Assembly (NCBI GenBank): GCA_033239005.1
Contig: BSQZ01000002.1
Location: 4,308,501-4,372,500 of the forward strand
Reading direction: 5' to 3'
DNA from: Lamellibrachia satsuma
Taxonomy: Eukaryota; Annelida; Polychaeta; Sabellida; Siboglinidae
Length of the DNA stretch: 64,000 nt
The notes beneath the pieces were generated by a model, which did not search any database, was not told the origin of the DNA, and saw only the letters and a list, made by a program, of their open reading frames with translations. Of this stretch, positions 28,470 to 40,353 are shown piece by piece (the stretch's first letter is position 1; each line of letters starts with the position of its first letter). The translations under genes were made by a program, and so were the position numbers.

Positions 28470-29740
28470 CTCTACAGATTTCAACATCAACTAACTCGAT
28501 TCGCGATCGGCGAAATAAATTGAGCATGGAACTTTAAATGCGAATATTTATTGCCCTGTCAATTATAGATGTCGTACAGCGACGTCTACATATGTCGCAA
28601 AAATTTCACATTTTATTTCATTGTCAAATCGTTCGATGCTAGCTTTTTATTGACAAAAACCTTGTATACGTTTTGACAAAATAGAATTATTAGCTAGATA
28701 TTTATCCATAATAATTGATTACCTTTTGTCCGGACGGGGTCAGTAAGACAAGGTTCAGCGGCCACAGGAGACAAAGCAAGTGGCAGGACCAGAAACGCCT
28801 AAGCATTTTAACTTGACAGCCGATGGGGGCGACCATGTCGTCGCCATGGAAACCACGGACGGAGGCCTTTGCTCAAACAGAGACCACCAGAAGAGATGTT
28901 GTCTGGGTGGATATTCTCGATTAAACATTGTAACATAACACCACACGCACTTAATCCTTTTCCGAGCGCCAGCAAACTTTGCGTTGCGATTTAAACAGGA
29001 TCCTAAATATTGACCAGCGCGACGAAGAAATAAGTGCTACGTTGCCCCAGTGAAATATTATCCTCTGTTTACCTACTGCATAAAGGTAAGTAGCAGACAT
29101 TGTACAGCGCTCCGTTTCTGCGTAAATCATATTTCCAAGATTAGCGAAATTGTTGACGGTTTTCTTAGTCATAGTAAGCGATCGAGATTGCAACATAGTC
29201 TGACAAAGAATCTACGTGTTGCTGTTATTCATAACAGAATCGTGTACAGTGCGAACTATTAACTGAACAACCTTTGTACTTAATGATATGTTATTTCGGT
29301 GTTTTGACGTCGTGTTCAATCGCATCACGCCCACGTAGGCTTATTTCTATAAATAAAACATGTACCAAACTCCAGACAGGCTCCGGCTATTATGAATCTT
29401 TGTGGTTTTTGAATGGTAAATTAATCTCATAATTGTCACAAGCTACGCGTTGCCCTGGACTAAACCGCCCGGCGTACAATGCTATACATTTTGTTATAGG
29501 CCCATTTTGCTACTGATTAAGCTTGACCCGTTTTATGTTCCAACGACTGATTATGTATGTAACTCACTGGTTACTACGAAGAATTATGCGGTGTTGACCA
29601 GTCGAGTCGTTGTCATAGCAACCTGGTGTCCATTTGGTCAGACCGGATAGTAAGTTATTGGCACAGAGCTATATGTGCAAGAACAAAGTGAACTTCTTGT
29701 AATACGCGTGGACATGTAACAGTTCTGTGGCTGACCCAAG
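28470..29740. other. No gene seen
   Basis: Spacer between the divergent PLAC8 genes 3 and 4. On the minus strand a donor-like CCGGACAAAAG|GTAATC at about 28722 could end a noncoding first exon of gene 3, but this is speculative. Confidence 0.35.
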
Positions 29741-29744
29741 GGGA

Positions 29745-29790
29745 AAGGGTGCCGGGGGGGGGGGGGTTCAGGGGCTTGGGGGGTGGTCTA
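29745..29790 (+). repeat. G-run
   Basis: A 13-G run within GGTGCCGGGGG...TTCAGGGGC and a second GGGGGG nearby. Confidence 0.85.
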
Positions 29791-30137
29791 ACAATCCGCT
29801 TTTACTACGGATCTTTCGCACATATACACGTTAAAGTATCATGTATGTCACTAACGGTTGGCGTACACTCTGCCCTTCGCTACCAAAAAGGAATCCACGA
29901 GCTCCTTCGTTAAATCCTGCATTCGCACATATTAAAGTGTACCTGATTCCGCACCCACTGTTGAGTTCTGGCGGATAAAGCACTCGAGGAGCGTTTCTTT
30001 ACTTTGGAGTTGCCACTGTTTACGCAGCAGAGCAAACGGAATGACGATAATAAGGCGATGAGGTAGTTTGCAGTACGGGCTTAACCTGAATTAACCGTCT
30101 TGTTGCTAGGTTGTCTAAAATAAAGCAATACCACAGC

Positions 30138-30192
30138 GGGGGGGGGGGTCGTTGGGCGGGGGACGGGGGGCGGGGGGCGGGGGGCGGGGGGC
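30138..30192 (+). repeat. G-quadruplex-prone tract
   Basis: Six closely spaced runs of five or more Gs (GGGGGACGGGGGGCGGGG and repeats of CGGGGGG) separated by one or two bases, meeting the usual G4 pattern. Confidence 0.85.
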
Positions 30193-30360
30193 ACAGTACA
30201 CAGGGGCGAATGGTGTACATTTTACACAAACAGTAGTATTCAGAACAGTACGCTTGTTGTAAAGATCTGGCTCTGACCAGTTGGGAACTGCGTATCCTCG
30301 TGACTCACGTGATCACGTTAATATCGGTCCCGTCTCGTTAACGTGGAACGTAAAAGAACC

Positions 30361-31150
30361 ACTGAGGATGACATGCACCCCAGCAGTGACCACCCTCAGT
30401 AACATACACCCCGGCAGTGACAACCCTCAGTGACATGCACCCCGGCAGTGACCACCCTCAGTGACATGCACCCCGGCAGTGACCACCCTCAGTGACATGC
30501 ACCCTGACAGTGACCACCCTCAGTGACATGCACCCTGGCAGTGACCACCCTCAGTAACATACACCCCGGCAGTGACCACCCTCAGTGACATGCACCCCGG
30601 CAGTGACCACCCTCAGTGACATGCACCCCGGCAGTGACCACCCTCAGAGACATGCACCCTGACAGTGACCACCCTCAGTGACATGCACCCTGGCAGTGAC
30701 CACCCCAGTGACATGCACCCCGGCAGTGACCACCCTCAGTAACATGCACCCCGGCAGTGACCACCCTCAGTGACATGCACCCCGGCAGTGACCACCCTCA
30801 GTGACATGCACCCCGGCAGTGACCACCCTCAGAGACATGCACCCTGACAGTGACCACCCTCAGTGACATGCACCCTGGCAGTGACCACCCCCAGTGACAT
30901 GTACCCTGGCAGTGACCACCCCCAGTGACATGTACCCTGGCAGTGACCACCCCCAGTGACATGCACCCTGGTAGTGACCACCCTCAGTGACATGCACCCT
31001 GGCAGTGACCACCCTCAGTGACATATACCATGGTAGTGATAACCCTCAGTGACATGTACCCTGGCAGTGACCACCCTCAGTGACATGCACCCTGGCAGTG
31101 ACCACCCTCAGTGACATGCACCCCGGCAGTGACCATCCTCAGTGACATGC
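30361..31150. repeat. 31-bp minisatellite
   Basis: About 25 copies with a 31-bp period (GACCACCCTCAGTGACATGC then ACCCCGGCAGT). Mixed CCCCGG, CCCTGG and CCCTGA variants recur in blocks. Directly followed by the 37-bp array. Confidence 0.96.
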
Positions 31151-33872
31151 ACCACCACTACTCTGGTAGGGAATGTCCCTATAGTGCACCACCACTACTC
31201 TGGTAGGGAATGTTCCTATAGTGCACCACCACTACTCTGGTAGGGAATGTCCCCATAGTGCACCACCACTACTCTGGTAGGGAATGTCCCTATAGTGCAC
31301 CACCACTACTGTGGTAGGGAATGTTCCCATAGTGCACCACCACTACTCTGGTAGGGAATGTCCTCATAGTGCATCACCACTACTCTGGTAGGGAATGTCC
31401 CCATGGTGCACCACCACTAATCTGGTAGGGAATGTTCCCATAGTGCACCACCACTACTCTTATAGGGAATGTTCCCATAGTACACCACCACTAATCTGGT
31501 AGGGAATGTTCCCATAGTGCACCACCACTAATCTGGTAGGGAATGTTCCCATAGTCCACCACCACTAATCTGGTAGGGAATGTTCCCATAGTGCACCACC
31601 ACTACTCTGATAGGGAATGTTCCCATAGTACACCACCACTAATCTGGTAGGGAATGTTCCCATAGTGCACCACCACTAATCTGGTAGGGAATGTTCCCAT
31701 AGTCCACCACCACTAATCTGGTAGGGAATGTTTCCATAGTGCACCACCACTAATCTGGTAGGGAATGTTCCCATAGTGCACCACCACTAATCTGGTAAGG
31801 AATGTCCCCATAGTGCACCACCACTACTCTGGTAGGGAATGTTCCCATAGTGCATCACCACTAATCTGGTAAGGAATGTTCCCATAGTACACCACCACTA
31901 CTCTGGTAGGGAATATTCCCATAGTACACCACCACTAATCTGGTAGGGAATGTTCCCATAGTGCACCACCACTACTCTGATAGGGAATGTTCCCACAGTA
32001 CACCACCACTAATCTGGTAAGGAATGTTCCCATAGTGCACCACCACTAATCTGGTAGGGAATGTTCCCATAGTCCACCACCACTAATCTGGTAGGGAATG
32101 TTCCCATAGTGCACCACCACTACTCTGATACGGAATGTTCCCATAGTACACCACCACTAATCTGGTAGGGAATGTTCCCATAGTACACCACCACTAATCT
32201 GGTAGGGAATGTTCCCATAGTACACCACCACTAATCTGGTAGGGAATGTTCCTATAGTACACTACCACTAATCTGGTAGGGAATGTTCCCATAGTCCACC
32301 ACCACTAATCTGGTAGGGAATGTTCCCATAGTGCACCACCACTAATCTGGTAGGGAATGTTCCCATAGTGCACCACCACTAATCTGGTAGGGAATGTCCC
32401 CATAGTGCACCACCACTACTCTGGTAGGGAATGTTCCCATAGTACATCACCACTAATCTGGTAAGGAATGTTCCCATAGTATACCACCACTAATCTGGTA
32501 GGGAATGTTCCCATAGTACACCACCACTAATCTGGTAGGGAATGTTCCTATAGTACACTACCACTAATCTGGTAGGGAATGTTCCTATAGTGCACCACCA
32601 CTAATCTGGTAGGGAATGTTCCCATAGTGCACCACCACTACTCTGATAGGGAATGTTCCCATAGTACACCACCACTAATCTGGTAGGGAATGTTCCCATA
32701 GTGCACCACCACTAATCTGGTAGGGAATGTTCCCATAGTCCACCACCACTAATCTGGTAGGGAATGTTCCCATAGTGCACCACCACTACTCTGATAGGGA
32801 ATGTTCCCATAGTACACCACCACTAATGTGGTAGGGAATGTTCCCATAGTGCACCACCACTAATCTGGTAGGGAATGTTCCCATAGTCCACCACCACTAA
32901 TCTGGTAGGGAATGTTCCCATAGTGCACCACCACTAATCTGGTAGGGAATGTCCCCATAGTGCACCACCACTACTCTGGTAGGGAATGTTCCCGTTGTAC
33001 ATCACCACTAATCTGGTAAGGAATGTTCCCATAGTACACTACCACTAATCTGGTATGGAATGTTCCTATAGTACACTACCACTAATCTGGTATGGAATGT
33101 TCCTATAGTACACTACCACTAATCTGGTAGGGAATGTTCCTATAGTGCACCACCACTAATGTGGTAGGGAATGTTCCTATAGTACACTACCACTAATCTG
33201 GTAGGGAATGTTCCTATAGTGCACCACCACTAATGTGGTAGGGAATGTTCCTATAGTACACTACCACTAATCTGGTAGGGAATGTTCCTATAGTGCACCA
33301 CCACTAATGTTGTAGGGAATGTTCCTATAGTACACTACCACTAATCTGGTAGGGAATGTTCTTATAGTACACTACCACTAATCTGGTAGGGAATGTTCCT
33401 ATAGTGCACCACCACTAATCTGGTAGGGAATGTTCCTATAGTACACTACCACTAATCTGGTAGGGAATGTTCCTATAGTACACTACCACTAATCTGGTAG
33501 GGAATGTTCCTATAGTGCACCACCACTAATGTGGTAGGGAATGTTCCTATAGTACACTACCACTAATCTGGTAGGGAATGTTCCTATAGTACACTACTAC
33601 TAATCTGGTAGGGAATGTTCCTATAGTGCACCACCACTAATGTGGTAGGGAATGTTCCTATAGTACACTACCACTAATCTGGTAGGGAATGTTCCTATAG
33701 TACACTACCACTAATCTGGTAGGGAATGTTCCTATAGTGCACCACCACTACTCTGGTAGGGAATGTTCCTATAGTGCACCACCACTACTCTGGTAGGGAA
33801 TGTTCCTATAGTGCACCACCACTAATCTGGTAGGGAATGTTCCTATAGTGCACCACCACTATTCTGCTGTAT
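31148..33872. repeat. 37-bp minisatellite, 2.7 kb
   Basis: About 73 copies with a 37-bp period (ACCACCACTAATCTGGTAGG then GAATGTTCCCATAGTGC). Variants are zoned: ACTACTCTGG units at the left, ACTAATCTGG with CCCATAG in the middle, and TATAGTACACTACC at the right, where units alternate in two- and three-monomer blocks. There is no open frame of note. Confidence 0.97.
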
Positions 33873-34240
33873 GTAGAGTTGTATATTCTCTTGAATGAAA
33901 ATTGAGGATTTGTTTCAGTGTTGCCAATGGCGTCACGAGAGATAATGACAAATGTATGTGTGACCTTTGCTTGCATTAATAGCGGAGCTTGTGACTGTAA
34001 TTAATCATTAATTAGTAGATAAATAACTATTCTACACTTCGTATAACAACGTTTCCATTAATGGCAGTTAAATGTCATACTGTTGTGCTCGTTTGTACCC
34101 ATTGCTCTGTAGGCGCGCTTTGAGGAAAACAAATTGCCGCTTTGGGGACATGCTTACCAAACCGCCACGAAAACATTTATTTACGACAAAGAATACCAAA
34201 TACAATTCAAACATTGATGATCACATTCAACGTGCTGCAC
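33873..34240. other. No gene seen
   Basis: Short unique stretch between the 37-bp array and the pyrimidine tract. Confidence 0.4.
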
Positions 34241-34241
34241 A

Positions 34242-34274
34242 ATCTGTCTCTGTCTGTCTGTCTGTCTGTCAGTC

Positions 34275-34338
<64 letters not shown>

Positions 34339-34440
34339 GGTCTCTCTCTGTATATCCCTGTCTCTGCCTCTGTCTGTCTGTCTGTCTCTCTCTCTCTGTC
34401 TCTCTATCTCTCTGTCTCACTGTCTCTCTCTGTCTGTCTG

Positions 34441-34510
<70 letters not shown>

Positions 34511-34618
34511 ACTGTCTCTCTCTCTGTCTCTCTGTCTCACCTGTCTCTGTCTGTCTCTCTGTCTGTCTGTCTGTACGTATGTTTGTATGTCTGTCTGTCT
34601 GTCTGTCTGTTTCTCTCT

Positions 34619-34661
<43 letters not shown>

Positions 34662-34740
34662 GTCTCTGTCTCGGTCTCTGTCTCTGTCTCTGTCTCTGTC
34701 TCTGTCTCTGTCCCTGTCTCTGTCTCTGTCTCTCTCTCTA
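34242..34740. repeat. (TC)n/(TCTG)n polypyrimidine tract
   Basis: About 500 bp with nearly all pyrimidines on one strand apart from G in CTGT words. It produces Ser/Leu-rich and Arg/Glu-rich shadow frames. Confidence 0.97.
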
Positions 34741-34904
34741 TATGTGATATGTCATCAGGCATTGATAGGCGTTTGTTGTACAACTGGTGTACTCCTTGCG
34801 TGTGGTGTCATCACAGAGGACAATACATAGAAGAAAAGATTGTGTAAATGTTAGCAAAGTGAATATGCATAATTTTTTTTATAAATATCTCTAAACTGAG
34901 GGTA

Positions 34905-35045
34905 CCACGTAGATGAAAACAATTTTTATTCTCGATAAGCCAATGATGTCATTGTTCACTTGTCATCTGGGTGTTTTGCCTTGGATGTGTTCGAGTTTCT
35001 TGCCGCTTGTGAATCTACTGGTCTTCGTGTTCTTGCCTGACGCAG
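34905..35045 (+). mobile_element. LINE 3' UTR-like dispersed repeat, copy 1
   Basis: Contains CTCGATAAGCCAATGATGTC and GTTCACTTGTCAT, matching minus-strand copies at 37735-37880, 57880-58020 and 58940-59090. The last two follow a LINE C-terminal coding tail, so this is probably that LINE's 3' UTR. Confidence 0.55.
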
Positions 35046-35394
35046 AGCTGAAATACGTATGTTTCTACGTGGAGTTACTGGTGCGGAGTGGTGTCACTGG
35101 TGCAGAGTGGTGTTACTGGTGCGGTGTGGTGTTATTTTCGTGCGACGCTATGCAGTAGAATCCGCTTAACATGATCACTTCGAACCCGAACAATTTGATT
35201 CTATTCTATCCAGCTGTTTCACTTATGCACTTTAATACAGCATGAATTGGGAATGAATCCGTCCACTGTATTCGGAGTGTCACGTGTTGGGAAATGCTGA
35301 CAGTAGTAACGAGACGCTGGTAGGTCACTGTGGCTGTTATGGAAAACGCTGGTCAGTGTTTCTGCCCCGGTCGACCAATTATGATGATGAAGAT

Positions 35395-35552
35395 GATGAT
35401 TATGGTGAGGGTAAGAGTGATGATGATGATGATGACGGTGAAGGTGAGGGTGATGGTGACGGTGACCGCGATGGTGAAGGTGAAGGTGACGGTGACGGAG
35501 ACCATGACGGTGAAGGTGACGGTGAAGGTGACGGTGACGGTGACGGTGACAC
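35395..35552. repeat. (GGTGAC/GGTGAA)n hexanucleotide repeat
   Basis: Imperfect hexamers, preceded by GATGAT triplets. It encodes artefactual GDGEGD or poly-Pro-Ser frames. Confidence 0.93.
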
Positions 35553-35766
35553 TGATGGGACATTCGTTTTAACAAACGGAAGATCGGAGAGCACAACGCA
35601 ACACCGGTGGTGCCGCCTATCGATCGAAACGACAGGAAGATAGAGTGATGCTGAGTTGTCTTGCAAATGCATCCTCGCCGCCAGTTTTCTGACTACACCA
35701 GTATGTCTGGCATATCGATTAAGAAATAGTCGTAAATTATGTTTATTATATAGGACTATTTGTTAT

Positions 35767-35803
35767 AGAGAGAGAGAGACACACACACACACGCGCGCAC
35801 GCA

Positions 35804-35872
<69 letters not shown>
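35767..35872. repeat. (GA)n, (CA)n and (GCAC)n tract
   Basis: Short GA run, then CA with a GCACGCAC block. Confidence 0.95.
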
Positions 35873-35874
<2 letters not shown>

Positions 35875-35875
35875 G

Positions 35876-36465
35876 TACTGCGGGCCAGGACCGGGCCTGA
35901 GCTGAAAAAAATATTAAACGCATCGGGCTTGAGCTATATATAAAAATATGTTATAATACTTAATAGTAATGATAATAAAAGGTTGATTATTTTTTCTCAG
36001 GATATTCGTCTGTTTGAAGCAGTTTGGTTTGTGGTACTGGATTTGTAGAACTCGTCCAACACACTATGGACAGTAGATAGCAGATTAATATATATTATAC
36101 AATGTTTATTTTTTATGTTTATTTAATAAAACAATACGTATGTATTACAGTTTATTCGTGTCTCGTTTTTGTTATAAGATAATACGTTTATCTTTTATTA
36201 AAAATTTAGGCCTGGGCCAAACATTAACGGACTGGGTGGATCCTGGGCCAAACATTAACGGACTAGGTGGGGCCTGGGCCAACTGGTTGGGGCCTCATTA
36301 ACGGACTGGGCGGGGCTTGGGCCAAACATTAACGGACTGGGTGGCGCCTGGGCGTAAATTCTAGTTTGCGTGCGTGGGCCGGGCTGGGTTTGATGAATTT
36401 TTGCGGGCCTGGGCCGGGCCTGGATTCTACCTGCTAATTGATCGCCGGGCTTGAACATGGCACTA
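35876..36465 (+). mobile_element. GGGCC-rich DNA-transposon-like element, copy 1
   Basis: Starts in GCGGGCCAGGACCGGGCCTG and ends in GGGCTTGAACATGGCACTA. Both ends are crowded with GGGCC/GGCCTGGGCC subterminal motifs and the centre is AT-rich. The whole is present in inverted orientation at 37331-38490. Subterminal repeat clusters with an AT-rich core are typical of nonautonomous hAT-like elements. Confidence 0.6.
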
Positions 36466-36964
36466 ACACATACACACAGACAGACAGAGAGAGAGAGAGA
36501 GACATGGCTCAATTATCACATGAACAGTTGAACTATCATCTTCCTGCGGAGAGGAACACAGTCAGAACCGTTGGAAAGAACACGGACGGACCTGACCGCT
36601 GAAACACGTCAGGCGAAGAGTAGGCACTCAGACACAAGATTTTCCAATCATAATAAAAACTTATTAATTACTGTATTCGGTGCGGCCCGTCACAAAAACA
36701 TGGGCTGGTTTTGCGTACGTTTCGAAACACCTGACTTGTTGGCAAGTCACAAACTGGAAAGTCAAGTCAAGTCTCAAGTCAATAACCTCCTAGTCATGTA
36801 TTGAGTCATCTCTCCGAATTCCAAGTCAAGTCTCAAATCATGAAAATGGACGACTCGTGTTCGATTCGAGTCAGCCACACGAGTCGAATCAATAAATCTG
36901 GAGTTTTCCTGGCGCATATGAAGGATTAGCTATTAGTGGTTACATGTTGTACCATATCTTGTGC

Positions 36965-37090
36965 AAAACAGAACACAGGCCTCGTTTGGAATATTGCATG
37001 AAAGCGTGGAGGTCGTACAAGGACAAACTAGAAAGGGTACAAAGCAGAACAACTAATCGACTAATGGACTGTGGATTGACAACACTACTG
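36965..37090 (+). mobile_element. LINE C-terminal fragment (CR1/Jockey-like)
   Basis: Plus-strand translation reads RPRLEYCMKAWRSYKDKLER followed by VQSRTTNRLM, the same motif as the LINE at 3667-3906. Isolated fragment lying between the two GGGCC elements. Confidence 0.65.
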
Positions 37091-37330
37091 ACCTGGCTAG
37101 TAGACTAAGAGGAGAACAAGTAGCATTTACATGGACAATGCATGAACTAAGTGCATTATCTGCTGGCTGTGTGAATGCTAGCCAGTATCAACATGTTAAA
37201 AACAGAATTGGCATAGATCTAATAAAGGCGTGTTATAGTCAATTGTTGGACGCTCGATACGCCAATGGCTTTCTTGTGAACTTGCAACCTGGATACATCT
37301 TGCACGGTATTTCCCAGTCTGCGCATGCGT

Positions 37331-38490
37331 ACTAGTGCCCTGCACGGGCCTATAATTTGAGCCCAATCCCGGCCCGCAATTAGCAGTTAGATTCCAGGCC
37401 TGGCCCAGGCCCACACAATGTTTTCAAGCCCAGCCCGGCCCAGGCCCGCAAACCAGAATTTAGCCCCAGGCCTGGCCCAGACAATTAATGTTTGGCCCAG
37501 GCTCGGCCCATACCCGCGGGCCAAAAACGGGTAAGCTAGCGGCCCGCTAAATTTAGAAAAAATAAACCTATTATCTTATAATAAAAACAAAACACAAATA
37601 AACTGTAATACATACATATTGTGTTATTAAATAACATAAAAAACATATATGAACAATGTATAATGTCCACTTGTCTGCTGTCTACTGTCCATAGTGTGTT
37701 GGACGAGTTCTAGAAATCCAGCACAACAAGATTTTAACAAGATTTAACATGACTGCCATCTCGAACAACAAGTTCCAGATGGCAAGTGGACAAGGAAGCC
37801 ATTGGCTTATCGAGAGTCCAACAATTTTATCATATATGTGTAGCCCGCCCTTATCAGACATATATGTGTAGCCCACCCTTATAAGACAACCAACTGCTTC
37901 AAACTGAGGAATATTCTGAAGAAAAATAATCAACTTTTTATTGTCATTACTATTAAGTATTAAATGTCACTGGCATTCAGTAGCATTTCCAACAGGCCTG
38001 CAGTCACTAGCCTGAAACAGATCAGATTCAAACATGTGTGAATTAGTACCAGTGTGAATGATTAAGTACTGGGTAAATTGTAGTCACTAAACAGTAGACA
38101 CTAGTTAACACAATTGAAAAATACCAACTACCAACTGGGGTGGGCACTGGGCGATGGGCAGTGGCCAGTTGGCAGGTCATTCAGGCAGGCAAGATCTGGA
38201 GGGAAGACCTAGACAATAGAATGTCCACTAGTAGGGTGAAAGGGTGATGAGTTATTGGTTAATCATGGCTTGATTGCCTCTGCAAATATGTCTAAACTAA
38301 ATATTAATAATCTGGATTTTGTACTAATATTTTTCCAGGCCCAGCCCAGGCCCGGCCCGCCCCGGCCCGGCCCGACCCGCTCACACTAGGCCCAGGCCCG
38401 GCCTTAGCCCGATATGTTTAATATTTGTTCACCCCAGGCCCGGCCCCGGCCCGCAAAATGTAGGCCCAGACCCGGCCCAGCCCGCAATGA
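37331..38490 (-). mobile_element. GGGCC-rich DNA-transposon-like element, copy 2 (with insert)
   Basis: Inverted relative to copy 1. The left edge is TAGTGCCCTGCACGGGCC. Shared internal blocks include GACGAGTTCTAGAAATCCAG and the AT core with AATAATCAACTTTTTATTG. It is longer than copy 1: a segment at about 37735-37880 matches the dispersed LINE 3' UTR repeat, and about 300 bp at 37960-38330 have no counterpart in copy 1. Confidence 0.6.
37735..37880 (-). mobile_element. LINE 3' UTR-like dispersed repeat, copy 2
   Basis: Minus strand reads CTCTCGATAAGCCAATGGC and TGTCCACTTGCCATCTGG, as in the copies at 34905, 57880 and 58940. Nested in the GGGCC element. A CCCTTAT(C/A)AGACA duplication sits at its edge. 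Confidence 0.5.
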
Positions 38491-38654
38491 ATTGCATGCA
38501 TACGTGTCAATGTGTCATGCAATGTTGTTTTAATAATGTCGTGTAAATGATAACACGGTGTATAGAATCATGTTGTTCCGTTGTATGTAGTGTTGTATAG
38601 TTGCACCAAAATACACACACGCATTCACGCACGCAAGCACACACGCAAGCACGG

Positions 38655-38765
38655 CGGCAAGGAGCAAGATGGGACGAATACGTGGAGGAAAGTGGCGGGG
38701 CGATGGGAGATGGACATATATCTCGGAAGCTAAAAGGAAAGGTGTTTAGCTCGTGCGTAACACCA
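38655..38765 (+). mobile_element. RTE-like LINE fragment
   Basis: The plus-strand frame reads GDGHISRKLKGKVFSSCVTP, the conserved C-terminal motif of RTE-like ORF2 (usually RKISRKLKGKVLSSCVTPA). Flanked on both sides by GCAC/CA repeats. The same motif occurs on the minus strand at 39560-39620. Confidence 0.75.
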
Positions 38766-38820
38766 GCAAGCACGCACGCACGCACGCACTCACACACACG
38801 CACACACACGCAAACAGACG

Positions 38821-39075
38821 ATGGCTGGCTGCGGGAATGCGATGGCGATGCACGCAGAGTCACGAAGCTGGTCCACAGGGTGTACGTGGAACGGAAGAAG
38901 AGCACGCATTGCCGTGACGCTTGCGGGCACGTGCTGAGGACGCAGCTGGCACTGCGCAGTCTCGTCGCCAGCCCTCGGTGCATCCCAGCGGCCGCGGTGA
39001 CGACTCGACAGCGGCGCACACGCAGACGGGCGCGGGAGCGGGTGGCACGGAGGAAAGACACCCGCTCCCATTGAA
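38821..39075. other. CpG-rich segment
   Basis: GC-rich DNA with overlapping frames on both strands and no recognisable domain. It sits between two RTE-like fragments of opposite orientation. Confidence 0.3.
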
Positions 39076-39845
39076 GTTGGAGGCTGCGCCTGGTTGTTGC
39101 TCACTCCCATATCCCTGAAGACCGGGATGAGGTTAGCATCGATACCGGTCGTCGTTTTTTCTTTTCCTTCTTTTTTCCGCAGTGATGCCGTTTCACTGTC
39201 GTCTGCACCACCCGTCTTCACTTCCCTCATCCCCTGCTTTCGATCTCACTCACGCCAAATCTCTTCAAGCAGTCCTCCCATCTCACCTCTTCTCCGTCAA
39301 CCCTGCACTCTGAGTGCAACCCCTCTCTTCGGCATTCATTCCCCTTACGATGTGTCCAGCCCACTTTAACCGACACATCTCCAGCTTCCTCCCAAAACTC
39401 CCTTTAACGCCAACCTCTTCCTCAGTTTCTCCCTTGTCCACTCGTCTCAATCACGCAATTCTTCTCATCCAGTTTTTTTCTCTCGCAAATTTTGACTTTC
39501 TCTTGTTATGTTTCCGTCATCGCCATGATGTCTAGGCCGTACATGTAGGCTGGTGCTACGCCCGATCTAAAAATCTTTCCTTTTAGCTTCCGAGATACAT
39601 GTTTATCTCCCACCAACCTTCCACTCCAGTTTGCGAACTTCCATCTCCACGCCGCCGTCCCCGCAAACCCTCCACCCAAATATACAAAGCTGTCTCGTCG
39701 GTTCAGTTTCTTCCCTTCCAGTCCGATGTATAGACCTCTGTTTTGCTGCCCTACCCAAAGCACCCCCGTCTTCTCCAGATTTATCCTTCCCCCATACCTG
39801 CTAAACAGCTCATTCCATTCCAACATGTGTTCTTCGTACTCCTAT
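39076..39845 (-). mobile_element. RTE-like LINE 3' portion, degenerate
   Basis: On the minus strand from 39826: NELFSRYGGRINLEKTGVLW, KKLNRRDSFVYLGGGFAG, KHVSRKLKGKIFRSGVAPAY and MYGLDIMAMTET, then after frameshifts KVGWTH (usual LKWAGH) and EEVRWEDCLKR, ending in the 3' UTR block RDMGVSNNQ near 39110. This is the thumb-to-C-terminal part of an RTE-type ORF2; upstream domains are absent. Confidence 0.85.
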
Positions 39846-39849
39846 ATCC

Positions 39850-40190
39850 ACTCTCAGGCAGACGTTAATAATTCTCGAACTGTAGTAGTTATGACGACAA
39901 CATAATTACACGCGCATAATTATGATAATGAAATACATAAAACCTTGGCATATTGTTAGGTCAACGACTTCTCGCCACGGAGGGTTTGTTGGGTTGGACG
40001 GCAAACATGTTAAGTCGTATCGTTAATTACGTCTCATTCAACAAATTTGGTTAATTGTTTCCACGTTCATTTATATCTTAATGAGTCAACAAACAATAGC
40101 TCGGACAAGTCCCAGCAGGCAAGTCGCATTCAAATTCCGCTACGAGTGTTTCTGCTAAGCTATTTACAATAACAAAGAAACAGAGCCGAA
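39850..40190. other. No gene seen
   Basis: Unique spacer. Confidence 0.4.
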
Positions 40191-40353
40191 TCTCCGACCG
40201 AGCCGAGCCGCGGTTGTCCTTTCTTGCGCGGGTTGGCCTGATGCCATGACGACGGGACTGCTTAACTACGGCCGCCTGAGCGCTTGGTGAGGCAGTTGCT
40301 ACTTTGTCGTCGACGGAGCTACTCCTCTAACCGCACGGTCTAGTCGATCGAAG
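40190..40353 (+). promoter_or_regulatory. Possible promoter and noncoding first exon of PLAC8 gene 4
   Basis: A CpG-richer stretch (CCGAGCCGAGCCGCGG to TCGATCGAAG) ends in a donor-like AAG|GTAGGG at 40353/40354. Gene 4 has an acceptor at 41535-41536. No TATA box seen. Inference from position only. Confidence 0.22.

Noticed and set aside
30361..33872. CRISPR-like array
   Set aside because: Units of 31 and 37 bp are contiguous with no unique spacers, no cas genes are present and the DNA is eukaryotic. The 28-, 27- and 32-bp arrays were rejected for the same reason.
34072..34847. 252-codon Ser/Leu-rich frame
   Set aside because: It translates the (TC)n/(TCTG)n tract.
35284..35672. Asp/Gly/Glu-rich acidic protein or Pro/Ser-rich protein
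   Set aside because: Both are readings of the GGTGAC hexamer repeat on opposite strands.
38507..39230. Protein-coding gene in overlapping frames (146-184 codons)
   Set aside because: The frames join CA repeats, a GC-rich patch and RTE-like LINE pieces of both orientations. No consistent domain appears.
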